12,274 bases of DNA from the NCBI RefSeq assembly GCF_001949145.1, contig NW_019091360.1:954982-967255 (forward strand), read 5' to 3'. The notes under the pieces were generated by a model. That model worked only from the letters and a program-made list of their open reading frames with translations, ran no database searches and had not been told where the DNA came from. Both the position numbers and the translations under genes were made by a program. This stretch comes from Acanthaster planci (taxonomy: Eukaryota; Echinodermata; Asteroidea; Valvatida; Acanthasteridae). Within the stretch, counting starts at the first letter, position 1. Every line of letters begins with the position of its first letter. Positions 1-9,129 of this stretch are shown piece after piece.

Positions 1-130
1 TTCCCCCAGATCAGCCACCGTTGTTGTAGGTAAATGTTTGGTAAGCTACTACATGTACATGTATGCACCACACTTTGTAAACAACACAATGAGGCTCAGT
101 TTCATGCAAAACAACTTTGAAGTCTATGTA

Positions 131-554
131 CAGTCATTTGTAAAAGTTTAAGACCCCCTGGAATTTTATTGGTATTTCTGTCACTGGGCCTGCATTACAT
201 CTCATTGAATGATTACTTAACATGATTTTACAGTGGTGCATAACATCAGTGTAGTGCTATATGCCCATTTGAATGAAATTTTTTGCAAAGGCAGGTCTTG
301 TATGACATTTTGCCTGTAAGGCACCACGGGTAAAAAAAGCCAGTCTTAGTAATCAGAAATAAAGGAGGGCACACTAAATCTTAGACTGTTACCATTTTGA
401 ATCATGGAAATGTAGTCAAATACATTGTAGCTGTGTAACCAAGATACTAAGGTTACACAATAAATATAAGTTGACCTGAATGATTGGTTAAAGTTAGTTT
501 TTTTTCAGGTTAATGCATTTTGTATGGGTGGTCCTAAACTTCTGCAATTGACTA
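131..554 (+). mobile_element. Tc1/mariner-like MITE, left copy
   Basis: This is a 424-bp non-autonomous element flanked by TA at 129-130 and 555-556, the target duplication of the Tc1/mariner superfamily. Its ends are imperfect terminal inverted repeats. The left end reads CAGTCATTTGTAAAAGTTT and continues AAGACC; the right end read backwards is TAGTCAATTGCAGAAGTTT and continues AGGACC. No transposase frame lies inside. A second full-length copy at 10565-10985 in the opposite orientation aligns over the whole length, with scattered substitutions and short indels (roughly 85% identity by eye), so both insertions look old. The match of both ends in two independent copies defines the boundaries well. 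The last two bases are ambiguous because the right flank is TATATATA. Confidence 0.85.
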
Positions 555-603
555 TATATATAATTGACTATGAAATATTGTGTATAAAAATCATCATGGT
601 ACG

Positions 604-660
604 GTATTCCAGAGGTCGCAGGTTCAACTCCCACTCCAGTCAATTTCTTTGTTCATCTTT
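604..660 (+). mobile_element. tRNA-derived SINE, 3' fragment
   Basis: The stretch CAGAGGTCGCAGGTTCAACTCCCACTCCAGTCAATTTCTTTGTTCA contains a perfect internal RNA polymerase III B box, GGTTCAACTCC (consensus GGTTCRANNCC), in a tRNA T-arm-like setting. A T-rich tail follows, as in many invertebrate SINEs. No A box is visible in the 60 bases upstream, where AT-rich sequence adjoins the MITE, so this is a 5'-truncated, inactive copy. The family is not identified. Confidence 0.5.
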
Positions 661-1523
661 ATAATCCCTATATACATGTAGTTTCTTTCATTATAAAAAA
701 TCACATCAGTCAACGTTTTTGCCACAAACAACCCGTTTTTTCTTAAACGTTTTACCATTTATCAAAGCTTTGAAGGCTTGCTTAATACCAACAGGTACAT
801 TTAAATACTGAACATGGCTGCCACAGTCTTTGCTTACAGGTATGACAATGGCAGATATACATGTGTACAAGTCAGGTCACATGGAACAGTCAGAGTGCCC
901 TATACAGTACTACATGATTTCATGGGAGTGTTCCTGGGGTATCCCTGGACTGGAACTCACTAGGCATGTCACACAGAATATCTGTATTGGGTTCTTCCAA
1001 TGATACCTGTTGAACAAGCCCATGTCAATACACCACCGGTAGAACAGTTGGACTAAAGTATTACACTGCATGCACTAAAACCAAAAGATCAAATTGCTGA
1101 CACTTCTACATCATGACCCAAAGCCACTTCACACTTTAGCAGTCATCTCATCCATGAAATTGGGTACATGTGCAACTAGCTACATGTGCATGCATTAATT
1201 GATCCTGTAAGTTGTGGTTCACATGGATACAGGTTGATGTTGAAATGTTTACATGTATGTTGTCCACACGTACCGTACATTGCAACATGTGATGGCTAAT
1301 CCAAGCGTATGATTCTTGGTGTATTCAAAAGGGAACTGCAATCTCGTGGATCAATGTCACAAGATCAATATTTAAATTCTACATGAATTGCCCGAGAGTC
1401 TGGAATACACACAGATCAGTACATGATGTATAATTTCTGTTTGCTCTAAGTACAATTTAAATTCTGCTTTAAATATAGCTGTCAACTCCACATGTGGGAC
1501 CACTGGACTTTCTCCTTTTACAG

Positions 1524-1679
1524 GATACGTGTAATTGCAGAGGAAACTATTTTGGGTACCAACGTGAAATTCAATACCACTCTTCCTGATATAGCTACAA
1601 CCTCTACATGTAATGCCAAATCTATGGTATTAGTGATAAATGCTGTAACTATATCCTGTCAGTGCCATCCATTATTCAG
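1524..1679 (+). other. exon-like segment on the plus strand, unrecognised
   Basis: A strong acceptor (ggactttctccttttaCAG) is followed by 156 bases ending TTATTCAG|GTGACC, a fair donor. The segment is open in one frame (IRVIAEETILGTNVKFNTTL at its start, then Cys- and Val-rich), phase 2 in and phase 2 out, and a multiple of three. It lies opposite to cyclin-Y, inside its presumed intron. The product is unrecognised. Splice-like pairs with short open frames also arise by chance in 12 kb, so this is only a candidate. Confidence 0.2.
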
Positions 1680-3256
1680 GTGACCAGACTCCACCGAATC
1701 ACCTGCTGTGTATATTGTGAATGTTTATCTTGGCTCTCTTTTTACAATAATTCTTTGGGACTTTTCTTCAAGCTTCAAACTTTGCTTGACATCATAATGT
1801 ATCAAATTACCACTAATTTCAATTTTAAAAAAAGAAGACTAAATTCTTTCAGTTTAACCTTGTGAACTAAGGTATGTACATGTACATGTAAGATGTGAAT
1901 TCATAATTTAGAATCTTGAGTTGGGCAATTCCTTTGGTGTTGAGGGTAAAGTTGCCCGACATTTACATCTGCGGTTACTGCAAGGGCAAGCCAGGTACAT
2001 TTTAGATTTGAATGATGCAAAAAATTCGTATCAAAACTTACGTGTAACTTGATATTTTCCAAATGCCAGTAACATAAACAAAAATGTGAATGACCAGCCA
2101 CATACACATGAACATGCCCACATACTTGTATATGGTTTGTTGGGGTGCCAGAGAGTGTGCAAGAAATACGTGTACAGCACAGAGTAACGCCAGTGAGTAT
2201 GGTTATTGAAACAAGCACCAAAAACAACTAAACACACAAGCACTGGTACATACACATTACACTTGTATGCTGGTGGGAATATTTGTTCTCGTGTACATAT
2301 TTATGGTGCCTTCTGGGATACCAGAACAATAGGAAGTACATGTACCGCAGACGGAACACTGGTTGTCCTAGTGGGGTACTTAAATGGTACACAAAACTGA
2401 TATTTGGAATTTACACAAAAAAGGAGGAATTTCCAAGGTTTACTAATCTGTCGCAATTTTTTTAGGGGCGGGAGAATACATGTACATGTATGTTTGACAT
2501 GTAATGAACCTTCCATACGTGTGTACAGCTTCCTACAAGAAACAGTAGGCCTACATCTATACATGACATGCCATTAAATGGACTGTACATGTACCTTCCA
2601 TTGGGGCAAACACCAGGTGAAGCGGAACCTTCAAATACTTGACACAATCTAATTACTAGCTCCAATGTACTGTACATTACAATCCACAGGCCGGATTGCT
2701 CTCTAATCTGTTTCCTGCCTTCAGGAATCAGACAACTGTGCATTTTCTGGGACAGCTGTGAAGTGTAATCAGAGACATTGGAATTGGGGATAGATCAAAG
2801 ATATTCATTTCATACATACATGTAAACATATACATGTACATGTAGTTGGCTCACAAACTATGGCAGAGCTCAGTCTTGTCCAGATTTATTGAATTTATAC
2901 TTTTCTTTGTTTTTCTGATTAACGGTCACCCTATTTTTACTTTTTGATCTGTTTCCTGGCATTTTCATCATCAACCTCAATCAAAAACTTGAAACAATGT
3001 TATAATGATGTGTGAGCGTATCTTAGGCAGAGGATCCTTGACCATTTTTTACCCATATTTGAAGCATTACTGATGTGCATTTGGCAGTGATGTATCCAGG
3101 TTTGAAGTCCACGGATACAAAATGAGAATTTCTGTTGAAATGACCGTCCCAATTTTTTGTCTTTTACATGTAGTTAAAAACAACAAATCTTCCACTGAAG
3201 AAAGATGCCTTACATCCTTCTATTCCTTAAAAAAAAAATTTTCTAATGTCAGGTGG

Positions 3257-3289
3257 GGGGAGGGGCCAAATCAGGTGCCTCCCCTCCCC
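3257..3289. repeat. G-run/C-run hairpin
   Basis: GGGGAGGGG (3257-3265) and CCCCTCCCC (3281-3289) are exact reverse complements separated by 15 bases, giving a very GC-rich 9-bp stem in AT-rich surroundings. It sits just after an A/T homopolymer stretch (about 3229-3243). The function is unknown; it may be part of a repeat. Confidence 0.7.
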
Positions 3290-3510
3290 TACCACTATGC
3301 CCAACACAATAAAAAACCCTGGATGTTGTTGGCACAACATACATGTAGCGGTATGTACACACATGTACACATTTGTTTGTATACACGCAACGTAGAGTGC
3401 ACATGTTATTTTTATCTGAATATTCACAAACCTTTAACCCACAGGTACTGAGCTCTTAACAGACCAGTGCTCTAATGTCTGCCAAACCTCTCCTTTTGTC
3501 AACACTGCAG

Positions 3511-3556
3511 GCATACTTGTGGATGGAATTCAAGAACCTTTTCAAAAATTTACGAG
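3511..3556 (+). other. 46-base exon-like segment on the plus strand
   Basis: A pyrimidine-rich acceptor (cctctccttttgtcaacactgCAG) is followed after 46 bases by CGAG|GTAAGT, a textbook donor. All three frames are open; the most protein-like reads ILVDGIQEPFQKFT. The length is not a multiple of three. It lies on the strand opposite to cyclin-Y, and I recognise no family. It could be a small exon of an intronic or non-coding transcript, or chance. Confidence 0.25.
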
Positions 3557-3960
3557 GTAAGTTTGAGCGACAACCACAGTTAGCCATAGCTGGACCAATG
3601 TCGCCTGAACAAAAGAGGGTTTGGCAACGATTTGGAACCAGGGCCTTGGGCCATTGCCATACTGCTGGTTGTCAATGTTGCCAATTACATTTAACAGTAT
3701 GGAGGGAACCATTCACTTGAAAATAACTGTACGGGATGTCACAGACCATGAACGCCACAGTGTACAGCCAATGGCAGTATGTGACGAGATCTTAGTGCAT
3801 GTAGTTTAAGTACGACTGTATTGTGTGTGTGCATTGTTAATAAAGCAATATCAAACCATAATTCACGCCCAAACTTGTCTTCCATGCGTCAGTACATCTA
3901 CATGTACATAGTATGTACAGTGCAATGTGCATGTGCAATGCCCCTCGGGAGGCCAAGAAA

Positions 3961-4029
3961 CCCATCATTTCAGGATACACTTTTAGAAATTCTTCTTTCC
4001 AAACACAAAGCATACCAACTTCCTGTTAC
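3961..4029. repeat. degenerate duplicated segment, copy 1
   Basis: This shares with 4215-4272 the ordered blocks CCCAT..TTTCAGGAT(A/G)CACTT, then CATAC, then TTCCTGTTAC, with length differences between blocks. It looks like an old local duplication or two copies of an old dispersed repeat. No coding meaning is seen. Confidence 0.4.
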
Positions 4030-4214
4030 ATGTACAATGTATATTAAAAAGTACAAGTGCATATACATGCACGCTCATGTACATGTATAATCTACCGTAC
4101 ATACTGTAACAATGATACCATAAGATTGGCTAAGCATGGCATTATTGAGAGATTTCCATTACCACATGGGGGTTTCCAAGGAAGATCCATTAGTCACTGT
4201 CCTTGGCCAAATGT

Positions 4215-4272
4215 CCCATTTCAGGATGCACTTCAAAGATGGGTTTGTAAAAACATACTGATTTCCTGTTAC
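4215..4272. repeat. degenerate duplicated segment, copy 2
   Basis: The second copy of the segment at 3961-4029, about 250 bases downstream and in the same orientation. GGCCAA also precedes the shared block in both copies. Confidence 0.4.
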
Positions 4273-5109
4273 GCATACTTTTCCAGCATCTGCTCACAGG
4301 CACACAATATCTAAAAATCTGGCCTTAATAATGCCAGTCATAGTACAATAAGCCAATTTGGCAGTGCACATTACTTCAAGGCAAGGTCATTTGAGAACAA
4401 AGCACCTTCCACGTAGTGCGTCATGCCAGCTTAAACATGTTCAGTGTGTTTTGAGTTGGCATATGGCAGCGTTGATAAGAAACAACCTCACTCACTCGTA
4501 CTGATGTTTTCAAATGACCCTCTTTTCAAATTGTGCATTGTTGTACTTCATTTTGTGCATAAAACCACTTTTGAAATATTGAACTAGCTAAAAAAATTCC
4601 CTTAATTAATTAAATACGGTGCAAACACAAATACACATACATGTGGGTATATGTACATAAACACATGCACAGTGAGCATACATGTATAAAGACCCATTGA
4701 GTGACATACCGGTATCCAAAATATTATGGAGAAAGTACACATACATGTACATAAAATACACGAACATATTAGACTTATGGTACATGTACGGTACATGTAT
4801 ACGTACTGTACATGTACATGTCATTGTTTATAAACTTGGCTCATTTGAATCAGATCTTCTGTATCTGTCAATAAAGTCTATATACATATCAATACTCATG
4901 CGAGGGAATATTTGTTAAGTTAAATGAAGTATGCTGATTCCAAAAGTTTCATTACTGTGCCAACTTCTCTGGGTTTGGACTATCATGATTTTGAGGATTT
5001 ATTTATTTCTGTTCATCCAACAGCGCTTTCAGAACCAATTTACAGGATGAAAAGGAACGACAAGAAAGAAGATAATGAAGAAATGTTTACAAGTAATTTA
5101 CAAATGGAA

Positions 5110-5260
5110 GGACAACCCTGGACAACATTTCAGGCAAACCAACCGAATCAGGTAGGAACTGACAACCCAATCCACCTGCTGACCTGTACAGTAGGTGGGA
5201 TTCGAACCCGGGCTGCAAAGGGAGAAGGTAGGGAAAGAAACCCCTGTGCAAACTTGACTC
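5110..5260 (-). mobile_element. tRNA-like SINE remnant, minus strand
   Basis: On the minus strand, GCCCGGGTTCGAATCCCACC (about 5193-5212) holds an exact B box, GGTTCGAATCC. Downstream on that strand is GGGTTGTCAGTTCCTACCTGA (about 5151-5171), which resembles from memory the body of dispersed invertebrate SINEs. No convincing A box is seen between 5215 and 5290, so the copy is degenerate or truncated. Boundaries are approximate. It runs through the longest open frame in the window. Confidence 0.45.
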
Positions 5261-5377
5261 CCCTTAGGTGTTGTGATTATTTTAATTCTTATCATTTCAG
5301 TTTGATGTACTATACACAGTCATACATGCACAAGTCCATAAATTTGTATACTACAGTACAGTGCATAGATGCACAAT

Positions 5378-5401
5378 CAATGTACATGTACGTGTACATT
5401 G
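5378..5401. repeat. TACATGTA-type dyad
   Basis: CAATGTACA and TGTACATTG form a 9-bp perfect stem around TGTACG. The same core (TACATGTACGTGTACAT) recurs at about 9152 and 9214. Confidence 0.6.
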
Positions 5402-5868
5402 TACATACTGTATGCACATGCTAAATGTACAATGAACAGAAAAACCGGTGCTACATTTTAAAGGGCAAAAACAAAGTCCTTGAAAATGCATTTCCCAGTC
5501 ACATTTAACCTTTTGTTTTGCCATTTCAAAGGGCACCTTGTGTCTTCTGTGCTGCAACGTTTTTTGTTGTTCCAGTTCTTGGCAGTTTGCCCATTAACAA
5601 GGTTTTCATTTTATTAACCCTAATGCCCAGGTCCTTTTGGCTAGGGGGCACTTTCAATCGTTCACATTCCTCCTACACCCTCTATGGAAAAATTGGATAC
5701 AGCCTCAGTTCCCAAAAATTATCCGATATTTCTTAAATAGGTTCCCTGAACGAGTGCCCAGTGCCTAAATCCTTCAAAATTCTCCAGCAATTCATCACTT
5801 TATGAGGAGGCAGAGGTATCCTATTCTAAAGTTGGCTTGAATTTGTGTATGGCGGTGTACACACAACA

Positions 5869-5890
5869 CAAGGTCTCACGTAAGACCTTG
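5869..5890. repeat. short perfect hairpin
   Basis: CAAGGTCT and AGACCTTG form an 8-bp perfect stem with the 6-base loop CACGTA. It is not related to the TACATGTA motif. It lies about 230 bases past the 3' end of the cyclin-Y exon, in the intron. No terminator role is expected in an animal gene; the function is unknown. Confidence 0.55.
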
Positions 5891-6129
5891 AGATAATGCA
5901 CGCTTCACAATCGGCTACACAATCAGCTCAATTCTTCCAAAATTCTCAAAACCAAACAAATAAACAAATCAGCCTGGAGGATTTTGGGAGATTGAGGAAG
6001 GATAGGGATAATGAGCAATTGGCTTTTCAATTAAGAATGTCTTAATTAGCCAAAATGGTCCATTTCACTTTTATGAGTGATCCTCACAGAGCTTAACTTG
6101 CTCAAGGTCAAATCCCATACACCACTCAC

Positions 6130-6292
6130 CATTTGATGGTGGCCTTGAGGTTGGGCTGAGTGACAGTGCTATCATCGATATATATCGTCGAGCAAGAGCT
6201 GGACTTAGTCAGTAACCTGCTCCGCCTGTGATGGGCAGCCTGCTCATTCAGACACTGTAGTTGGTTCTGTTTCCGTCTCTCACGAACCACTT
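6130..6292 (-). CDS. CCNY: cyclin-Y internal exon (14-3-3 site region up to the cyclin box), partial gene
   Basis: This 163-nt exon encodes 53 complete codons plus split codons at both ends. Cyclin-Y is a membrane-anchored cyclin that binds and activates CDK14/CDK16 and promotes LRP6 phosphorylation in Wnt signalling. Seen: the reading contains VVRERRK, then a basic variable stretch, then SSSCSTIYIDDSTVTQPNLK. It ends ATIK plus TG, so the next exon should complete a Cys. From memory, human cyclin-Y reads VREKRK ... [25 protein letters not shown] here, a near-exact match. The SSCS serine corresponds to human Ser100, a reported phospho-dependent 14-3-3 contact. Splice signals fit: the acceptor is a T-rich tract ending atatCAG, and the donor is TG|GTGAGT. 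The incoming phase (two bases, AA) joins the G left by the exon at 7018-7086 to give Glu. The linker between RRK and SSCS is about seven residues longer than in human. The cyclin-box exons should lie below position 1, outside the window. CCNYL paralogues cannot be excluded. Confidence 0.92.
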
Positions 6293-7017
6293 CTGATATC
6301 ACATGGATTGGCAAGAAAAAGGAAATGAAATAAACTCGTTTACACTGACTTCACAAAAGATTTCAACTAATTACTTTTACTGAAATTCCATTCAATCTTA
6401 AAAGTTTTGCATGTTTATTGACAATTTGTGTTCAAAAGCTGAATGAAATTGAAAATCGTTACTGACATTTTTTGATGAAACTTTGCTGAACATGTTTTTG
6501 GATCAAAAGGTTCTAAAGATGTCAGTACAGCCAAACCTGAACATTTCTTTTGGTAAACAGTGACGTCTTCTCTGCTATGTTAATTAGTTTACTCTAAAGT
6601 TCCACCCATGTAAATGTATCTCCATGGCTATACATTAAGTTCACACTCAAATTTCAAACGATCTGCCAAACAATAAGATTTCAAGCAGTTTTCACAAGGA
6701 AGCACTCAAAACATATTACTCTAGTTCTGTTAAACTAGAACATGTCTCTAACTCAATGAGTATGTTGGGCCAATTACATGTACCAGTGTACTGATCATTT
6801 AGAGAAAAGGGAAGTAATGACTCAGAAAATGACCCATAAATAGTTAGCTAACTCCAAGCAAACCAACAGTCATGAAAATCTGTGAATTTAAGGTCAACAA
6901 AAATATATTCACAGAATGTGACATAAAAGGGCTTGTCCAAGACTTGCCTTTGAACAAACTTGCCTTTTACATGTATTCTGCGATTTAAAAATTAAAGTTG
7001 TCTGGCTAAAAACTCAC
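6293..7017 (-). other. cyclin-Y intron between the two exons
   Basis: This is a 725-base intron on the minus strand. It begins GTGAGT next to position 7018 and ends atatCAG next to 6292, with a T/C-rich stretch (about 6303-6330) as the polypyrimidine tract. It is a phase-1 intron: G|AA makes Glu. I see no repeat insertions or other genes in it. Two TACATGTA palindromes occur (6775 and 6968), the latter about 40 bases inside the donor. Confidence 0.85.
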
Positions 7018-7086
7018 CAAGTGTTTGCGACTTGGTCATAAATAACGTGCTCGTTTTGGGATGGAGGGAAGGATCCTCGGTGTCTT
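7018..7086 (-). CDS. CCNY: cyclin-Y upstream internal exon, partial gene
   Basis: This 69-nt exon lies immediately upstream of the exon at 6130-6292. It has two leading bases (AA), 22 codons and one trailing base (G). Seen: the translation begins DTEDPSLHPKTSTLF and continues MTKSQTL. From memory, human cyclin-Y has [25 protein letters not shown], so HP-x-x-ST-x-F-x-x-KSQT followed by VRE is matched across the exon junction. Human Ser71 and Ser73, reported CDK14 phosphorylation sites linked to turnover, align with Thr and Ser here. The acceptor is strong, with a long T-rich tract ending cttgCAG; the donor is CTTG|GTGAGT. Both ends are phase 1, so the exon is symmetric and skipping it would keep the frame. 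The preceding exon (the N-terminus with the Gly2 myristoylation site and the conserved NLQHIS motif) was sought between 7087 and 12274 and not found, so it is probably beyond the window. Confidence 0.88.
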
Positions 7087-8608
7087 CTGCAAGAATGACC
7101 CAAACAAAAAAGACCAAAAATCAACATGAGATACATCTTGTCTATCATTCAAAGAATTATCTTCATGACAGTATATTTAACAGATTGACATAACCCTCTA
7201 CCCATGAACACATACAGCAGCAATCAATCCGCCCTGAGTTGAAGTGCACCCCCCAAGCAGCAACAGAAAGACAGGTGGTGGTAGGTTTTCTAAGCAGGTT
7301 CTTGCACACATTCTGCGCGTAGGCAAAGACCACACATTAAAGAATAAATTTGTTATGCGTACTCATCGTGCTCTGTGTCAAATATGCCATTGATCTCCAT
7401 TATAAACGCGCACCTATGCAGTAAGTACCAAAAAAAAAATGCCCTCTTTATTTCCTTTCGGAGCAGATAAAGTGTACATGCACACAGGGCATTCATACAT
7501 GTACATCTCAAAGGTACAATCCATCAATTTGCAGGTGTCCAAAAAGAAACTGACTGTTACTAAAACATAGTAACATACTCTGGTACTTGGGTTAAAAATA
7601 GTTATAGGACATAACTCCATGTGAAATTAATGTCTCTGGCAAGCTGCCATTTTGAAGAAAACAAATGGGGAGACTGTTTACAACCTCTCTCAAGAGGACT
7701 GCACCATAACATGGCTAGAGGGATGTTAAAAAAGAGTAAATTTGTTGAACAAAAGCACTCGAAATTTTTAATTTTTCAAACTTCTTGTGGCTTTGTGACA
7801 TTTATGAAAAGGAATAAAGACATTTAAATGTTTATTGTCTAGATAACAATCATGTCCCTCGCCTTCGCCTCAGGCATAATCACCTTTTATTCTCGTGAGC
7901 CAGTCTTAAATGAATGTTTAAGGCCAGTCAAGCAATATGAATGTATTTTTTCCCTTACGAATATGTACATGTACATGTATGTACGTGAAGTACAGTGTGT
8001 TTCTACTGTAGCCACCGACTACAAAATGTGGTACAGTACAATCAATCGTTCCATTATTTTTATTCATATTTTGGGTAATTTCACAATTTGGACAAACAAT
8101 CCATGTAAAGAGTGCTTGTATAAGGGGTACCAATGGAAACAGATTAAAAAAGTTCCAAAATGTATTAAAGATTGAAAGCAATTTTTAAAAAATTGATTAA
8201 ATGCCAAGCTTTCAACCAAATTTCATATTCCTCTTTGATGGCTGAAGAATGAATTTGCAGATATTGGTTTAATAATGCGGCCACAGACGCACACGCTTAT
8301 CCCCGCTTTGTGCTAATTGTTGCCCAAGATCAACCATTTGAATCCATAAATCTGCAAGGTTCACTTATTAAGGAGAAATTATCTTTCTGGCAAATACATG
8401 TACCGTATACTCGAGGACAAAGATGATTCATCTTGCAATGAAGACTCTGAATATCAGACTCACGCCACAACCTGATCTTAAGTAAATGCTGATTTTTCAT
8501 CACTAGTCTCGTAACCACCTTGAAGTGTATATTTACTTTAATGTCGGGTCTTTGGATGAAGACCTTGTAAGCACTCAGGGGAAAAAAAATCAACTTTACC
8601 TGGTTACG

Positions 8609-8637
8609 TGGGGAAAATGGGAAAATGTCTGGGAAAA
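8609..8637 (+). promoter_or_regulatory. cluster of three GGGAAAA motifs
   Basis: GGGAAAA occurs three times in under 30 bases (ggGGAAAATGGGAAAATGTCTGGGAAAA). ATGGGAA fits the loose Su(H)/RBPJ consensus, and GGGAAA also resembles half of an NF-kB site. It may equally be a slipped short tandem repeat. Intronic enhancer use is only an inference. Confidence 0.2.
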
Positions 8638-9129
8638 GTCACAAGAAATTGAATTGACTCATAGAGGACTGTTAGCCCAATGGGACACACAGTCTTGCTA
8701 GTGAGGTACATTTAATACAGATTGATAGGGTAGAGAGGCTGACAGTGTTTATTTGTGCAACTTTGATACATAAGTACAATTCAGGTTTCTCTATACATTG
8801 TGCCTCAATAGAAAATAAACTGGCAATCGCATATGTTTACAAGAGACATCAGAATTAAGAATGAACAATGGTTGGACGGGCAGAATTGGAATTCTATCCC
8901 TGGAAATTGTGGAGGATTTCTCATGCAATGTACGTGTATGCAAGCTCTAAACATTACTGAAATTGAAAACTGACTGTGTCAAGAAAATTGTCTTGGACAT
9001 TGAGAGACACTGGTACATGCATGATCCAGGACCAAGACTTTTTAAAACATGATGAGCATTTAGCCACAAAGCAGACACACAAAGAATATGTACACGTATG
9101 CACATGCACATGTATCAGTACCGGAACAA

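Larger units (their letters stand above)
4924..5424 (+). other. longest open frame (166 codons), probably not a gene
   Basis: An ATG-started frame runs unbroken for 166 codons. I recognise no family. The first 60 residues are unremarkable and acidic/basic (for example MKRNDKKEDNEE). The middle contains GGIRTRA, the usual translation of a tRNA-like B box, showing that it reads through the SINE remnant. The C-terminal part (MYMYVYIVHTVCTC) is translated TACATGTA-type repeat. There is no supporting splice or promoter signal. I consider it a chance frame; at most its first third could be exonic. Confidence 0.12.
1..6129 (-). other. presumed cyclin-Y intron (3' side), inner part; no further cyclin exons seen
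   Basis: The donor GTGAGT at 6129-6124 opens an intron that should run off the left edge. I searched the minus strand for conserved cyclin-box sequence (YYHIKNRD, IYRFVRTLF, VWDDQAVWN, YAKYYFDLR) and found none. The stretch holds a MITE (131-554), SINE remnants (604-660 and about 5110-5260), hairpins, two unproven plus-strand exon-like segments and many TACATGTA palindromes. Between these I see only AT-rich non-coding DNA. Calling it intron is an inference from the gene being intact. Confidence 0.6.

Noticed and set aside
2945-2996. A minus-strand stretch reading FLIEVDDENARKQIKK
   Set aside because: It is only about 20 codons before a stop, without clear splice sites or a recognised family.
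5193-5212. A possible tRNA gene on the minus strand because of an exact B box
   Set aside because: There is no A box, acceptor stem or anticodon arm. It fits a SINE remnant.
7357-7415. A short minus-strand frame containing MEINGIFDTEHDEYA, considered as an upstream cyclin-Y exon
   Set aside because: It runs into a stop, its only nearby GT donor gives the wrong phase for the exon at 7086, and it does not resemble the cyclin-Y N-terminus.
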